From Guptibacillus hwajinpoensis (GTDB taxonomy: Bacteria; Bacillota; Bacilli; Bacillales; Guptibacillaceae), in the NCBI RefSeq assembly GCF_001039475.1, contig NZ_LELK01000004.1, positions 371,055 through 435,054 on the forward strand: 64,000 nucleotides of DNA. The letters run 5' to 3'. A program made the position numbers and the translations under genes. The first letter of the stretch is position 1. Each line of letters starts with the position of its first letter. Of the stretch, positions 26,947 through 35,886 are shown in pieces. Under the pieces are notes generated by a model. That model ran no database searches, had not been told where the DNA came from, and saw only the letters and a list, made by a program, of their open reading frames with translations.

Positions 26947-27153
26947 TTTTATAAAGAAATTTCGTGTTGTTTTTGTAAAGACAGCGTTTTCTTCGACAGC
27001 GTTCGACACCCTTCTATGTACCTATCTTACTAATTGACGCAATATTGGTTTTAAGCTAAAAAAAACCCTAATTTTTACTGATTTTCTGTGTTATAGTAAA
27101 ACCTGTAATTCTTTCTGTATCAAAATAAATTACGATTGCGTTGGAGGCACCTT

Positions 27154-27891
27154 ATGGAAGAAACAATCAGTTTAAAGGAAATATTCGAAGTACTTAAAAA
27201 ACGACTTGCTCTTATTCTACTTATTACCCTACTCGCTACAGCAACAAGCGGAGTTGTCTCTTATTTCTTTCTTACCCCAATCTATGAAACTCAAACCCAA
27301 ATTCTTGTAAATCAAAAAGCAGATAAAGAAAGCACTATAGATGTAAACCAAGTAAATAGAGATGTAGCACTTATTAATACATACAGCGTTATTATTAAAA
27401 GTCCTACGATTCTTGATGAAGTAAAAGACAGTTTATCACTAGATATGACGACTAGTGCACTTAATAATAAAATTTCTGTTAGCAATGCACAAAACTCGCA
27501 GGTGGTCCTGATCTCTGTTACAGATCCTGACCCAACACTTGCCGTGAAGATTGCAAATACAACAGCAACCGTATTTGAAAAAGAGATTACGAGCATTATG
27601 AACGTCGACAACGTAAGCATCCTATCAAAAGCAGGATTCGAAGGAACGCCAGCTCCAGTTAATCCAAATCCAGTTCTCAATATGGCGATTGCTTTAGTTG
27701 TTGGTTTAATGGTTGGCGTTGGACTAGCATTCTTACTAGAATACCTTGATAACACGATTAAAGATGAAGAAGATATTGAGAAGATTCTTGGTCTTCCAGT
27801 ACTCGGTACGATTGCCGTTATTGAAGATAAAGAAGCAGGCATTTCTAAGAAGTCTAAAAAGTCAGTAAGGGGTGAAGCAGTTGAGTCGTAA
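27154..27891 (+). CDS. CpsC/Wzz-like co-polymerase and kinase adaptor, module 2
   Basis: 245 residues from the ATG at 27154 (TTGGAGG upstream). Two membrane helices at about residues 18-38 and 172-194 flank the Wzz outer domain, with PIYETQTQILVNQ. Clearly paralogous to the module at 8001. The partner kinase gene begins within its last codons. No GTTC-N8-GAAC palindrome is seen upstream, so control may differ from module 1. Confidence 0.9.
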   Translation: MEETISLKEIFEVLKKRLALILLITLLATATSGVVSYFFLTPIYETQTQILVNQKADKESTIDVNQVNRDVALINTYSVIIKSPTILDEVKDSLSLDMTTSALNNKISVSNAQNSQVVLISVTDPDPTLAVKIANTTATVFEKEITSIMNVDNVSILSKAGFEGTPAPVNPNPVLNMAIALVVGLMVGVGLAFLLEYLDNTIKDEEDIEKILGLPVLGTIAVIEDKEAGISKKSKKSVRGEAVES

Positions 27892-28582
27892 AGAGAGAGG
27901 CGCGATTAGCGTTAGCAAAGAAAGAAGTCTACTAACGCATCAAAATCCGAAGTCACCAATTGCTGAGCAATACAGAACGATCCGAACGAACATTCAATTC
28001 GCAGCGGTTGAAGAAGAAATCCGCACGATCATGGTTACTTCTTCAGGACCAATGGAAGGGAAATCGACCACGATCGCAAACCTTGGCGTTGTGCTAGCAC
28101 AACAGGGGAAGCGCGTTCTAATTGCTGATACGGATCTTCGCAAACCGACAGTACACTATACATTTCGCGTGATGAATACGAGAGGGTTAACAAATGTTCT
28201 TACTCGTCAAGCCGAGCTAACAGAAGTGACGCTCGAAACTGAAGTACCAAATTTAGAAGTCCTAACAAGTGGTCCAGTACCACCAAATCCATCTGAACTT
28301 CTTGGTTCAAAAGCGATGGATACGTTAATCGAAGAGGCACTTTCGCACTATGACGTTATACTCTTCGACTGTCCTCCCGTACTTGCGGTGGCAGATTCGC
28401 AAATTATTGCTAATAAAGTGCAGGGAACGGTTCTTGTTATTAGTAGTGGAACGACGGAGAGAGAAGCAGCGATTAAAGCAAAAGAACGATTAGAGTCAGC
28501 TAAAGGGAAATTGCTTGGAGTTGTGCTAAACCGTAAGAAAATGAAAGACGGCAGCTATTACTACTACTACGCGCAAAAGTAG
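27881..28582 (+). CDS. CpsD/YwqD-like bacterial tyrosine kinase, module 2
   Basis: About 233 residues from the TTG at 27881 (AAGGGG nine bases upstream); GTG at 27872 is possible. Motifs: MEGKSTT Walker A, VLIADTDLRKPT Walker A', VILFDCPP Walker B, and a C-terminal tyrosine run (SYYYYYAQ). Paralogue of the kinase at 8743 with the same role. Likely partner of the CpsC-like protein just upstream. Confidence 0.93.
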   Translation: MSRKERGAISVSKERSLLTHQNPKSPIAEQYRTIRTNIQFAAVEEEIRTIMVTSSGPMEGKSTTIANLGVVLAQQGKRVLIADTDLRKPTVHYTFRVMNTRGLTNVLTRQAELTEVTLETEVPNLEVLTSGPVPPNPSELLGSKAMDTLIEEALSHYDVILFDCPPVLAVADSQIIANKVQGTVLVISSGTTEREAAIKAKERLESAKGKLLGVVLNRKKMKDGSYYYYYAQK

Positions 28583-28687
28583 ATAGCAAAATACTTCTTG
28601 ATAGAAGTATTTTTTTGGGAGATTAGCGTGACTAAAGGCGCGTGTCTTAAGTCACCAAAAGCGTTTATCAAAAAGGGGAGTGGTGAA

Positions 28688-28840
28688 ATGAAGGGGACGG
28701 ATCAATTGCCAAAGTCGATTCGAAAAGCCATTCGATACATTAAGCAAGATGCACCTGAACAGAAGTTACTTGAAATACAGGGGTTAGTAAATAAGTCTAT
28801 TGAAGAAAGAATGGCAAAATCAGAAGTGGGGTGCAAGTAA
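28688..28840 (+). CDS. 50-residue soluble helical protein, unknown
   Basis: From the ATG at 28688, preceded by AAAGGGGAGTGG. The longer open frame from 28598 lacks a ribosome site. The product (starts MKGTDQLPKSIRKAIRYIK) is charged, without membrane or signal segment. Its stop codon abuts the next gene's ATG, so it is probably co-translated with the sugar dehydratase. I do not recognise a family. Confidence 0.55.
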   Translation: MKGTDQLPKSIRKAIRYIKQDAPEQKLLEIQGLVNKSIEERMAKSEVGCK

Positions 28841-30664
28841 ATGACCTATGGAAAACGGTTATCTTATCTGATAGTGATAGATTCCATCATCGTTGCATTT
28901 GCCATCTTTATCAGTACATTCCTTCTCAATTACAATGACTTTCTAACATCCAAGCCGATTGTTGCTAGCTCAATTGTTCTACTACTCGGTCATCATTTCT
29001 TTTCTTATTATTACAATCTGTACAAACGAGCCTGGCAGTATGCGAGTATCGGAGAACTTGTCGTTATATTTAAAGTAGTCACTTTCTCAGTCATTCTTGC
29101 AGCATTAGCTCAGTTTATCTTGCTTCAGGACATCTACTTCCGCGCATTATCTATTACGTGGATGCTTCACATGTTGTTGATTGGTGGTTCTCGCTTTGCA
29201 TGGAGAATGTTCAGGGATACATATATGAATACAAGGAATAAGAAGAAACGAGTACTTGTGATCGGAGCAGGATCAGCAGGAATGATGATTGTTCGACAGC
29301 TGCGACAAAGTGTTGATTCTGACCTTAATCCAATTGGTTTTATTGATGATGATATCCGCAAGCAGAACTTAGAAATCATGGGAGTTCCTGTCCTAGGATC
29401 AACGGAAGACATTGAAGACCAAGTAAGACAACTGGAAATTGATACGATTGTTATCGCAATACCTTCTCTATCTAAAATTGAAATGAAGCGCATCTATGAA
29501 GAATGTTCTAAAACAGCTGCGAAGACGCAAATCATTCCAATGATTGAAGATTTAATGACTGGTAAAGTCTCGATTAACAGCTTCCGTGATGTGAAAGTTG
29601 AAGATTTACTTGGTCGAGAGCCAATTAAATTGGATACGGAAAACATCGCAGAAACGTTAACAGGAAAAACGGTACTTGTCACAGGTGCCGGTGGATCAAT
29701 CGGTTCTGAGATCTGTCGCCAGGTTTCAAAATTCAACCCTGATCAAATTGTTTTACTCGGTCATGGAGAAAATAGTATCTATACAATTGAAATGGAATTA
29801 AAAAATACGTACGGTGACGCCATTACCTTCATTCCAGTCATAGCGGATGTTCAAGATCGAGAACGTCTTGGTGAAGTGATGAAGCTTCATCGTCCAAATG
29901 TTGTGTATCACGCAGCAGCACATAAACACGTTCCTTTAATGGAAGCAAACCCGCATGAATCGGTGAAAAACAACGTTATCGGTACAAAAAATGTGGCCGA
30001 AGCAGCAAGTGATGCGGATGTTGATACCTTCGTAATGGTCTCTACTGATAAAGCCGTTAATCCAACAAGCGTCATGGGTGCGACGAAGCGTCTTGCGGAA
30101 ATGATCGTGCAGCAGATGGATAACATTAGTGCCACACGCTTTGTTGCTGTTCGATTCGGTAATGTACTTGGTAGTCGTGGGAGTGTGATTCCACTATTTA
30201 AGAAGCAGATTCAAACAGGTGGACCGGTGACGGTTACGCATCCGGATATGGTTCGTTACTTTATGACGATCCCAGAAGCATCAAGACTAGTGATTCAGGC
30301 TGGTGCTATGGCACGAGGCGGAGAGATCTTTGTACTTGATATGGGTGAGCCGGTTAAGATTGTTGATCTAGCGGAGAATCTCATCAAGCTTTCCGGTTTC
30401 TCAGTTGATGAGATTGGGATTAAGTTTGCGGGTGTGAGACCTGGAGAGAAGTTGTATGAGGAGCTTCTTGGGAAAGATGAGGTTCATGATGAGCAGATTT
30501 ATCCTAAGATTTATGTTGGGAAGTCGATTAATGCGGATTTGAGCGTTGTGATGGATTTTGTTAAGCGGTTTGAGTATATGGATAAGCTGGGTGTTAGAGA
30601 AAGGGCTTTGGATATTGCGCATAATAGGGTCAATTCTGAAAAGGAAATGTTATATGCGAAATAA
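28841..30664 (+). CDS. Membrane-bound nucleotide-sugar 4,6-dehydratase, CapD/EpsC/PglF-like
   Basis: 607 residues. Four N-terminal membrane helices (about 10-115), a CoA-binding-like Rossmann domain (VLVIGAGSAGMMIVRQL at about 143), then the catalytic SDR domain (VLVTGAGGSIGSEICRQVSK at about 281), with TDKAVNPTSVMGATKR holding the active-site region, where Met replaces the usual Tyr as in PglF/FlaA1-type dehydratases. Acts on UDP-GlcNAc to give a 4-keto-6-deoxy sugar. Codon use in the last ~300 bp shifts toward G/T-rich codons, suggesting a recombination edge. Confidence 0.92.
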   Translation: MTYGKRLSYLIVIDSIIVAFAIFISTFLLNYNDFLTSKPIVASSIVLLLGHHFFSYYYNLYKRAWQYASIGELVVIFKVVTFSVILAALAQFILLQDIYFRALSITWMLHMLLIGGSRFAWRMFRDTYMNTRNKKKRVLVIGAGSAGMMIVRQLRQSVDSDLNPIGFIDDDIRKQNLEIMGVPVLGSTEDIEDQVRQLEIDTIVIAIPSLSKIEMKRIYEECSKTAAKTQIIPMIEDLMTGKVSINSFRDVKVEDLLGREPIKLDTENIAETLTGKTVLVTGAGGSIGSEICRQVSKFNPDQIVLLGHGENSIYTIEMELKNTYGDAITFIPVIADVQDRERLGEVMKLHRPNVVYHAAAHKHVPLMEANPHESVKNNVIGTKNVAEAASDADVDTFVMVSTDKAVNPTSVMGATKRLAEMIVQQMDNISATRFVAVRFGNVLGSRGSVIPLFKKQIQTGGPVTVTHPDMVRYFMTIPEASRLVIQAGAMARGGEIFVLDMGEPVKIVDLAENLIKLSGFSVDEIGIKFAGVRPGEKLYEELLGKDEVHDEQIYPKIYVGKSINADLSVVMDFVKRFEYMDKLGVRERALDIAHNRVNSEKEMLYAK

Positions 30665-30700
30665 ACTACTCTTACTAATTTTCAACTAGTTATTATATAT

Positions 30701-30740
30701 AGGTGTTAAGTACACTCAGATTTACGTGCACTTAACACCT
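30701..30740. repeat. Inverted repeat after the CapD-like gene
   Basis: Eleven-base arms AGGTGTTAAGT / ACTTAACACCT around an 18-base loop. A T-run is lacking, so termination is uncertain. Confidence 0.6.
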
Positions 30741-30794
30741 TTAACAATAAGAAGTTAAGTGTAATTTAAAGATAGACAAAATAGTGGGGTACTT

Positions 30795-30844
30795 GGTTAG
30801 TTGCTAGATTGATAGAAAAACTATCTTAGAACTAGCAATTACCC
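30795..30844 (+). promoter_or_regulatory. Structured leader hairpin upstream of the AT-rich cassette
   Basis: A long hairpin: outer arms GGTTAGTTGCTAG and CTAGCAATTACCC (11 of 13 pair), inner GATAG/CTATC around AAAAA. It ends 29 bases before the sugar transferase ATG, in the untranslated leader. It could attenuate or protect the transcript. Confidence 0.5.
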
Positions 30845-30873
30845 AACTAACTGACTTAGAAGGAGAGTTACAT

Positions 30874-31503
30874 ATGTATATGAAAGTTAAAAAAGTAATG
30901 GATATTGTTCTTTCTTCAATAGGTATTGTGATATTATCACCCGTATTTATCGTTTTAATTATTGCAATTAAGGCAGAATCAAAAGGTCCAGTTCTCTTTA
31001 AACAGAAACGTGTAGGTATTCATAAAAAGCATTTCAGTATATTAAAGTTCCGCACGATGAGGGTTGATACGCCAAAGGACACTCCTACTCACTTACTAGA
31101 GAATCCGGAACAGTATATAACTAAGGTAGGGAAGTTTATGAGGAAGACTAGTTTAGATGAACTTCCGCAGATCTTTAATATATTGACTGGTCAGATGTCG
31201 GTGATAGGTCCTCGCCCCGCCCTTTGGAATCAGTATGACCTTATTAAAGAGCGTGATAAGTATGGAGCTAATGATGTGCCTCCTGGTTTGACTGGGTGGG
31301 CGCAGATTAATGGGAGAGATGAGTTGGCTATTGAGGTTAAGGCCAAGTTGGATGGGGAGTATGTTGAGAGAATTAGTTTCTTGCTGGATGTTAAGTGCTT
31401 CTATGGAACCATTTTGAGTGTATTAAAGCGCGATGGGGTTTTGGAAGGTGGTACTGGAGCTAAAAAGCACTCTGAGATATCAAGGGAGAACGTTTCGAAA
31501 TGA
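30874..31503 (+). CDS. Undecaprenyl-phosphate sugar phosphotransferase (EpsL/PglC-like)
   Basis: 209 residues: one N-terminal membrane segment (VMDIVLSSIGIVILSPVFIV) and the catalytic domain with LFKQKRVGIHKKHFSILKFR, MRKTSLDELPQIFNILTGQM, VIGPRPALW and PGLTGWAQINGRD. Short forms such as this are PglC-like monotopic transferases that often use UDP-bacillosamine or UDP-HexNAc. It follows the CapD-like dehydratase, which supports that. AGGAGAG precedes the ATG, and the stop overlaps the next gene. Confidence 0.92.
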   Translation: MYMKVKKVMDIVLSSIGIVILSPVFIVLIIAIKAESKGPVLFKQKRVGIHKKHFSILKFRTMRVDTPKDTPTHLLENPEQYITKVGKFMRKTSLDELPQIFNILTGQMSVIGPRPALWNQYDLIKERDKYGANDVPPGLTGWAQINGRDELAIEVKAKLDGEYVERISFLLDVKCFYGTILSVLKRDGVLEGGTGAKKHSEISRENVSK

Positions 31504-32387
31504 AAAAAATACTAATAACAGGTGTAAATAGTTATGTAGGTTCTGGTTTTAAAGAATGGATGGAGCAGTTCCCAGGTCTTTATAACATCAGCACTATCAG
31601 CTTGAGAGATAGTAGGTGGAGGGAAAAAAGTTTCTCTGAGTACGATGTGATTCTGCATGTGGCTGGGATAGCACATGCAGATGTTGGGAATGTTTCGGAA
31701 GAAAGAAAACGACAGTATTACAAAGTAAACACTGACTTAACTCTAGAGGTTGCAAAGAAGGCAAAGGAAGATGGAGTTGGACAATTACTATTTATGAGTT
31801 CAATTATTGTATATGATATTAGTAGTTCTATTAAAGAAGCTAAAATTATTACAAAAGATACAGTTCCTAAACCAACAAACTTTTATGGTGATAGTAAGTT
31901 GCAAGCGGAAAAGGGATTAGCACTATTAACTTCGGAAAACTTTAAGGTCGCAATTATTCGACCGCCAATGATTTATGGTAAAAATAGCAAAGGTAATTAT
32001 CCGTTACTTGCAAAGTTAGCTAAAAAATTACCTGTTTTTCCGGATGTGAAAAATGAGAGATCAATGTTATTTATTAATAACCTATGTGAATTTATTCGTT
32101 TAATTATAGACAATAAAGAAAATGGGACGTTTTTTCCTCAAAATAAAGAATATGTAAAAACATCAGAATTAGTAAAATTAATTGCAATGTGCCACGGAAA
32201 GAAGATTTGGATAACGAGCCTATTAAATGTTTTTGTTAGACTTATCGGTTATATTCCAGGTAAACCTAGTGAATTAGTAAATAAGGCATTTGGAAATTTA
32301 GTATATGATAAATCTCTAAGTTTTTATGAAAAGGGTAATTATAGAATAAGTTCATTGGAAGAGTCTGTGAAACAAACGGAAGGATAG
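31500..32387 (+). CDS. NAD-dependent epimerase/reductase (SDR family)
   Basis: 295 residues. ILITGVNSYVGSGFKEWM is the Rossmann glycine motif; VILHVAGIAH, FMSSIIVYD and FYGDSKLQAEKGL (Tyr-x3-Lys) are extended-SDR features. The wording resembles 4-keto-sugar reductases or epimerases next to PglC-like transferases (WbpV/WeiO type). Substrate is probably the 4-keto sugar from the CapD-like enzyme, which is inference. It overlaps the preceding gene by 4 bp. Confidence 0.83.
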   Translation: MKKILITGVNSYVGSGFKEWMEQFPGLYNISTISLRDSRWREKSFSEYDVILHVAGIAHADVGNVSEERKRQYYKVNTDLTLEVAKKAKEDGVGQLLFMSSIIVYDISSSIKEAKIITKDTVPKPTNFYGDSKLQAEKGLALLTSENFKVAIIRPPMIYGKNSKGNYPLLAKLAKKLPVFPDVKNERSMLFINNLCEFIRLIIDNKENGTFFPQNKEYVKTSELVKLIAMCHGKKIWITSLLNVFVRLIGYIPGKPSELVNKAFGNLVYDKSLSFYEKGNYRISSLEESVKQTEG

Positions 32388-32394
32388 TTTAATT

Positions 32395-33534
32395 ATGAGA
32401 AGAGTATTAATGTTAGCTTCTGTATCCTCAATGTTAGATCAATTTAATATGCCTAATATAAAACTTCTTCAAGAAATGGGTTATAAAGTAGATGTAGCTT
32501 GTAACATGAAAGAAGGAAATACTAGCTCGGAGCAAAGAGTGAATGATTTTAAAGAAGAATTAAGACAACTAAATATTGATTATTTCCAAATAGATTTTGC
32601 AAGGAATATTACCAAAGTAAGATTAAATGTCACTGCGTATAAACAACTTAAAAAGCTACTTCAGGAAAAAAAATATAATTTTATACACTGTCATTCGCCT
32701 ATCGGTGGTGTAATCGGAAGACTAGTATCTCGAAGTACAAGAACTAAAGTAATATATACTGCTCATGGCTTTCATTTCTTTAAAAGTGCTCCGCTTATAA
32801 ATTGGTTGTTGTATTATCCGATTGAACACTATCTTTCTAAATACACAGATATATTAATTACCATTAATAAAGAAGACCACGATATTGCTAATAAAAAGTT
32901 TAAAGCAAAGGATATTACCTATATACCTGGTATTGGTATTGATACTAAAAAATTTGGTGGCAGTTCAATTGATAGAGAGTCTAAAAGAACTGAAATGGGT
33001 GTTGCTAGTACAGATACGGTACTACTTTCAGTAGGAGAGCTTATTGAAAGAAAAAATCACAGTGTCGTGATTAAGGCTTTAGCTAAGTTAGCCAACCCGA
33101 ATGTAAAGTATTATATCTGTGGAAGAGGCCAACTAGAAGCTGAATTAATAAAGTTGGCAAAAGATAATCAAGTAGAAGATCAAGTTTTCTTCCTTGGATA
33201 TCGTACGGATGTTTCGGACATATATAAAGCTGCAGATTTATTTGTTTTCCCTTCTTTGCAAGAAGGGCTGCCAGTAGCGCTAATGGAGGCAATCTCAACA
33301 GGGCTACCAGTAGTTGCTTCGAAGATAAGAGGGAATACGGACTTAATAAGTAATGGGGAAGGTGGATTTTTAGTATCTCATTCAGACGTTCATGGATACG
33401 TAATTGCCATAGAGAAAGTTATGTCTGACTATTCTTTGAAAGAACAATTTAAAAATAGAAATGTGGAATATATCAAAAAATTCGAATTAGTTAATGTTCA
33501 AAAAATAATGAAAACTATCTATTCAAGAATATAG
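32395..33534 (+). CDS. Family 4 glycosyltransferase (EpsD-like)
   Basis: 379 residues, GT-B. RRVLMLASVSSMLDQFNMPN at the start, the YTAHGFHFFKSAPLINWLLY block typical of EpsD/PglA-type enzymes, LLSVGELIERKNHSVVIKAL, then FVFPSLQEGLPVALMEAIST with the E-x7-E donor motif. Likely second step after the initiating transferase. Codon use is AT-rich like its downstream neighbours. Confidence 0.9.
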   Translation: MRRVLMLASVSSMLDQFNMPNIKLLQEMGYKVDVACNMKEGNTSSEQRVNDFKEELRQLNIDYFQIDFARNITKVRLNVTAYKQLKKLLQEKKYNFIHCHSPIGGVIGRLVSRSTRTKVIYTAHGFHFFKSAPLINWLLYYPIEHYLSKYTDILITINKEDHDIANKKFKAKDITYIPGIGIDTKKFGGSSIDRESKRTEMGVASTDTVLLSVGELIERKNHSVVIKALAKLANPNVKYYICGRGQLEAELIKLAKDNQVEDQVFFLGYRTDVSDIYKAADLFVFPSLQEGLPVALMEAISTGLPVVASKIRGNTDLISNGEGGFLVSHSDVHGYVIAIEKVMSDYSLKEQFKNRNVEYIKKFELVNVQKIMKTIYSRI

Positions 33535-33563
33535 AAAAAATGTAAATTGGATGGTGTAAAACG

Positions 33564-34883
33564 ATGATGCTATTTGAAAAGTTATTAAATAAAGAAGAGA
33601 AGATAGCTGTTATTGGTATGGGGTATGTAGGGATGCCCATTGCAATTTCCTTTGCCAGGAAAGTAAACGTAATTGGATTTGATATAAGCGAAGAAAAGAT
33701 AAACTTGCTAAATCAGGGGATTGATCCAACGAATGAAGTTGGTAATGATGTAATTAGAAATACTAAAGTTGAATTTACATTAGATGAACAAAAAATAAAG
33801 GAAGCAAAATTTCATATAGTTGCAGTCCCAACTCCTATTAACCTAGATAAAACGCCCGACTTGTCCCCGGTTATTGGTGCTAGTGAAATTATCGGGCGTA
33901 ACCTTACGAAAGGTTCAATAGTAGTTTATGAATCTACAGTCTACCCTGGAGTAACAGAAGATATTTGTATTCCAATACTTGAAGAAGTATCAGGTTTAAA
34001 ATGCGGAGATGATTTTAAAGTTGGTTATTCACCTGAGAGAATAAACCCGGGAGATAAAGTTCATACACTAGAGGATATTATTAAAATTGTATCAGGTATG
34101 GATGAAGATTCTCTAAAAGAAATTGCTAGTGTATATGAGATTGTTATTGAAGCGGGTGTTCACAGAGCACCAACAATCAAAGTTGCAGAAGCGGCGAAAG
34201 TAATAGAAAATAGCCAACGTGACATTAATATTGCGTTCATGAATGAGATTGCAATGGTATTTGATCGTATGGGAATTGATACAAACGAAGTGGTCGAGGC
34301 AATGAATACTAAATGGAATGCTTTGAACTTTAGACCTGGACTAGTAGGAGGGCATTGTATTGGTGTAGATCCATACTATTTTGTTTACCAAGCAGAAAAT
34401 CTAGGATACCATAGTCAAATCATTTTATCAGGAAGAAAAGTGAACGATGGAATGGGTGCGTTTGTGGCGGACTCTATCATAAAGAAACTTGTCTTAGCAA
34501 ATAAACTCGTTAAGCAAGCAAAAGTAGTTATTTTTGGATTAACCTTTAAGGAAAATTGTCCTGATATAAGAAATTCCAAAGTAGAAGATATTATTACTAG
34601 ATTAAGAGAATATGGTATCGAACCTATTATTGTTGATCCATGGGCTAGTAAAGAACATGCGCAACATGAGTATGGTGTTGAATTAAGAGATATGACTGAT
34701 ATTAAAGATGCAGACTGTCTAGTTTTTGCTGTAACACATCAGGAGTTTAAAGAGTTGAAGTGGAGCGAAATAGAAGGTATGTATGCTTTGGAGAATAACG
34801 AAAATAAAATATTAGTTGATGTAAAAGGGATGTTTGATAAAAAACAACCAGAAGAAAGTGGATATAGTTATTGGAGGTTATAA
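33564..34883 (+). CDS. UDP-N-acetyl-hexosamine 6-dehydrogenase (WbpA/TviB-like)
   Basis: 439 residues. IAVIGMGYVGMPIAISFARK is the NAD site; VYESTVYPGVTEDICIP and GYSPERINPGDK follow; the catalytic cysteine is in GGHCIGVDPYYF; VVIFGLTFKENCPDIRNSK starts the third domain. TviB/WbpA-type wording favours UDP-GlcNAc or UDP-GalNAc over UDP-glucose. Product would be an acidic N-acetyl-hexosaminuronate, making this polymer anionic. Confidence 0.9.
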   Translation: MMLFEKLLNKEEKIAVIGMGYVGMPIAISFARKVNVIGFDISEEKINLLNQGIDPTNEVGNDVIRNTKVEFTLDEQKIKEAKFHIVAVPTPINLDKTPDLSPVIGASEIIGRNLTKGSIVVYESTVYPGVTEDICIPILEEVSGLKCGDDFKVGYSPERINPGDKVHTLEDIIKIVSGMDEDSLKEIASVYEIVIEAGVHRAPTIKVAEAAKVIENSQRDINIAFMNEIAMVFDRMGIDTNEVVEAMNTKWNALNFRPGLVGGHCIGVDPYYFVYQAENLGYHSQIILSGRKVNDGMGAFVADSIIKKLVLANKLVKQAKVVIFGLTFKENCPDIRNSKVEDIITRLREYGIEPIIVDPWASKEHAQHEYGVELRDMTDIKDADCLVFAVTHQEFKELKWSEIEGMYALENNENKILVDVKGMFDKKQPEESGYSYWRL

Positions 34884-34890
34884 AAAAGGA

Positions 34891-35886
34891 ATGAATAGTA
34901 CTTTTGATTTATCAATTATTATCCCCATGTATAATGCTAATAATACAATCGCTAAATGCCTGGATTCCATATGTATTAATAAGCCTATAGAGGTCATTTT
35001 AATTGACGATGGTTCTAGTGATTCCACTTGTGAAATTTGCACAAAATTCACAAGTGGAAATTCTAAATTTAAATATTTCTACCAAGAAAATAGCGGTCCG
35101 GGTGCTGCAAGGAATAATGGAATTAGTCATGCTCAAGGCAAGTACATAATGTTTTTGGACTCAGATGATTATCTTAAATCATCTGAGTTGGAAAAATTAA
35201 TTGATACGAGCTTAAATTTGAATGCCGATATTATTTATTACAATTTTGAACAGGTTGATCAAGATGGAAATTCACTAAGAAGATTTCTATTAGATAAATT
35301 TAATGGACTGGACAAAAAAGATATCATCACGAATACTTTATCTTGGAATTTGCCATGGGGCCAATTCAAGTTGATTAAAAGAGGTATATTACAGGATTAT
35401 GATATAAAATTTGATGAAACTATTGTTGATTCTGAAGAATTAATTTTTACTATTTCTTGTATCGAGAAAGCGAACAAAATTCTCTTTACAGATTTAATGG
35501 TCTATAAGTATGTGAAAACAGTCAATTCTCTATCAACAGGGCACGAGGGCTTGGAATTATATGAAATTAGAGAGAAAGTTATAACCTCATTGAGAGAAAA
35601 ATATGGTGACAAATACCCAATAGGAGTTAGTAACTATAGTTTTGCATCGTATATTCAGATTATAAAACTACTAGCGGAGCAATATAAAATTATACCCGGT
35701 TATAAACTTTACAGAAAAACAATTAAAAATAAGATAAAGAATCAAATGAGGGAAGTAAATCTATCCTATTACGAAAAAAGATATCAGTTCTTATATAAAA
35801 TAATTAAGTTAGGTCTAGACATGCCATTATTTTTAGCATTTGGAATTAGAGGTGAGTACCATTCAAAATCAATCAAAAGAAGTTAA
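34891..35886 (+). CDS. Family 2 glycosyltransferase
   Basis: 331 residues from the ATG at 34891 (GGAGG upstream, partly inside the preceding stop region). FDLSIIIPMYNANNTIAKCL, VILIDDGSSDSTCEIC, NSGPGAARNNGISHAQGKYI and FLDSDDYL with the DxD motif mark a GT-A enzyme. Sugar not readable. The stop region overlaps the next gene by about 35 bp. Confidence 0.9.
   Translation: MNSTFDLSIIIPMYNANNTIAKCLDSICINKPIEVILIDDGSSDSTCEICTKFTSGNSKFKYFYQENSGPGAARNNGISHAQGKYIMFLDSDDYLKSSELEKLIDTSLNLNADIIYYNFEQVDQDGNSLRRFLLDKFNGLDKKDIITNTLSWNLPWGQFKLIKRGILQDYDIKFDETIVDSEELIFTISCIEKANKILFTDLMVYKYVKTVNSLSTGHEGLELYEIREKVITSLREKYGDKYPIGVSNYSFASYIQIIKLLAEQYKIIPGYKLYRKTIKNKIKNQMREVNLSYYEKRYQFLYKIIKLGLDMPLFLAFGIRGEYHSKSIKRS

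Noticed and set aside
27312-27842. 176-codon open frame on the minus strand inside the second CpsC-like gene
   Set aside because: It lies fully antisense to a strong family member, has serine/threonine-rich shadow composition and no ribosome site.
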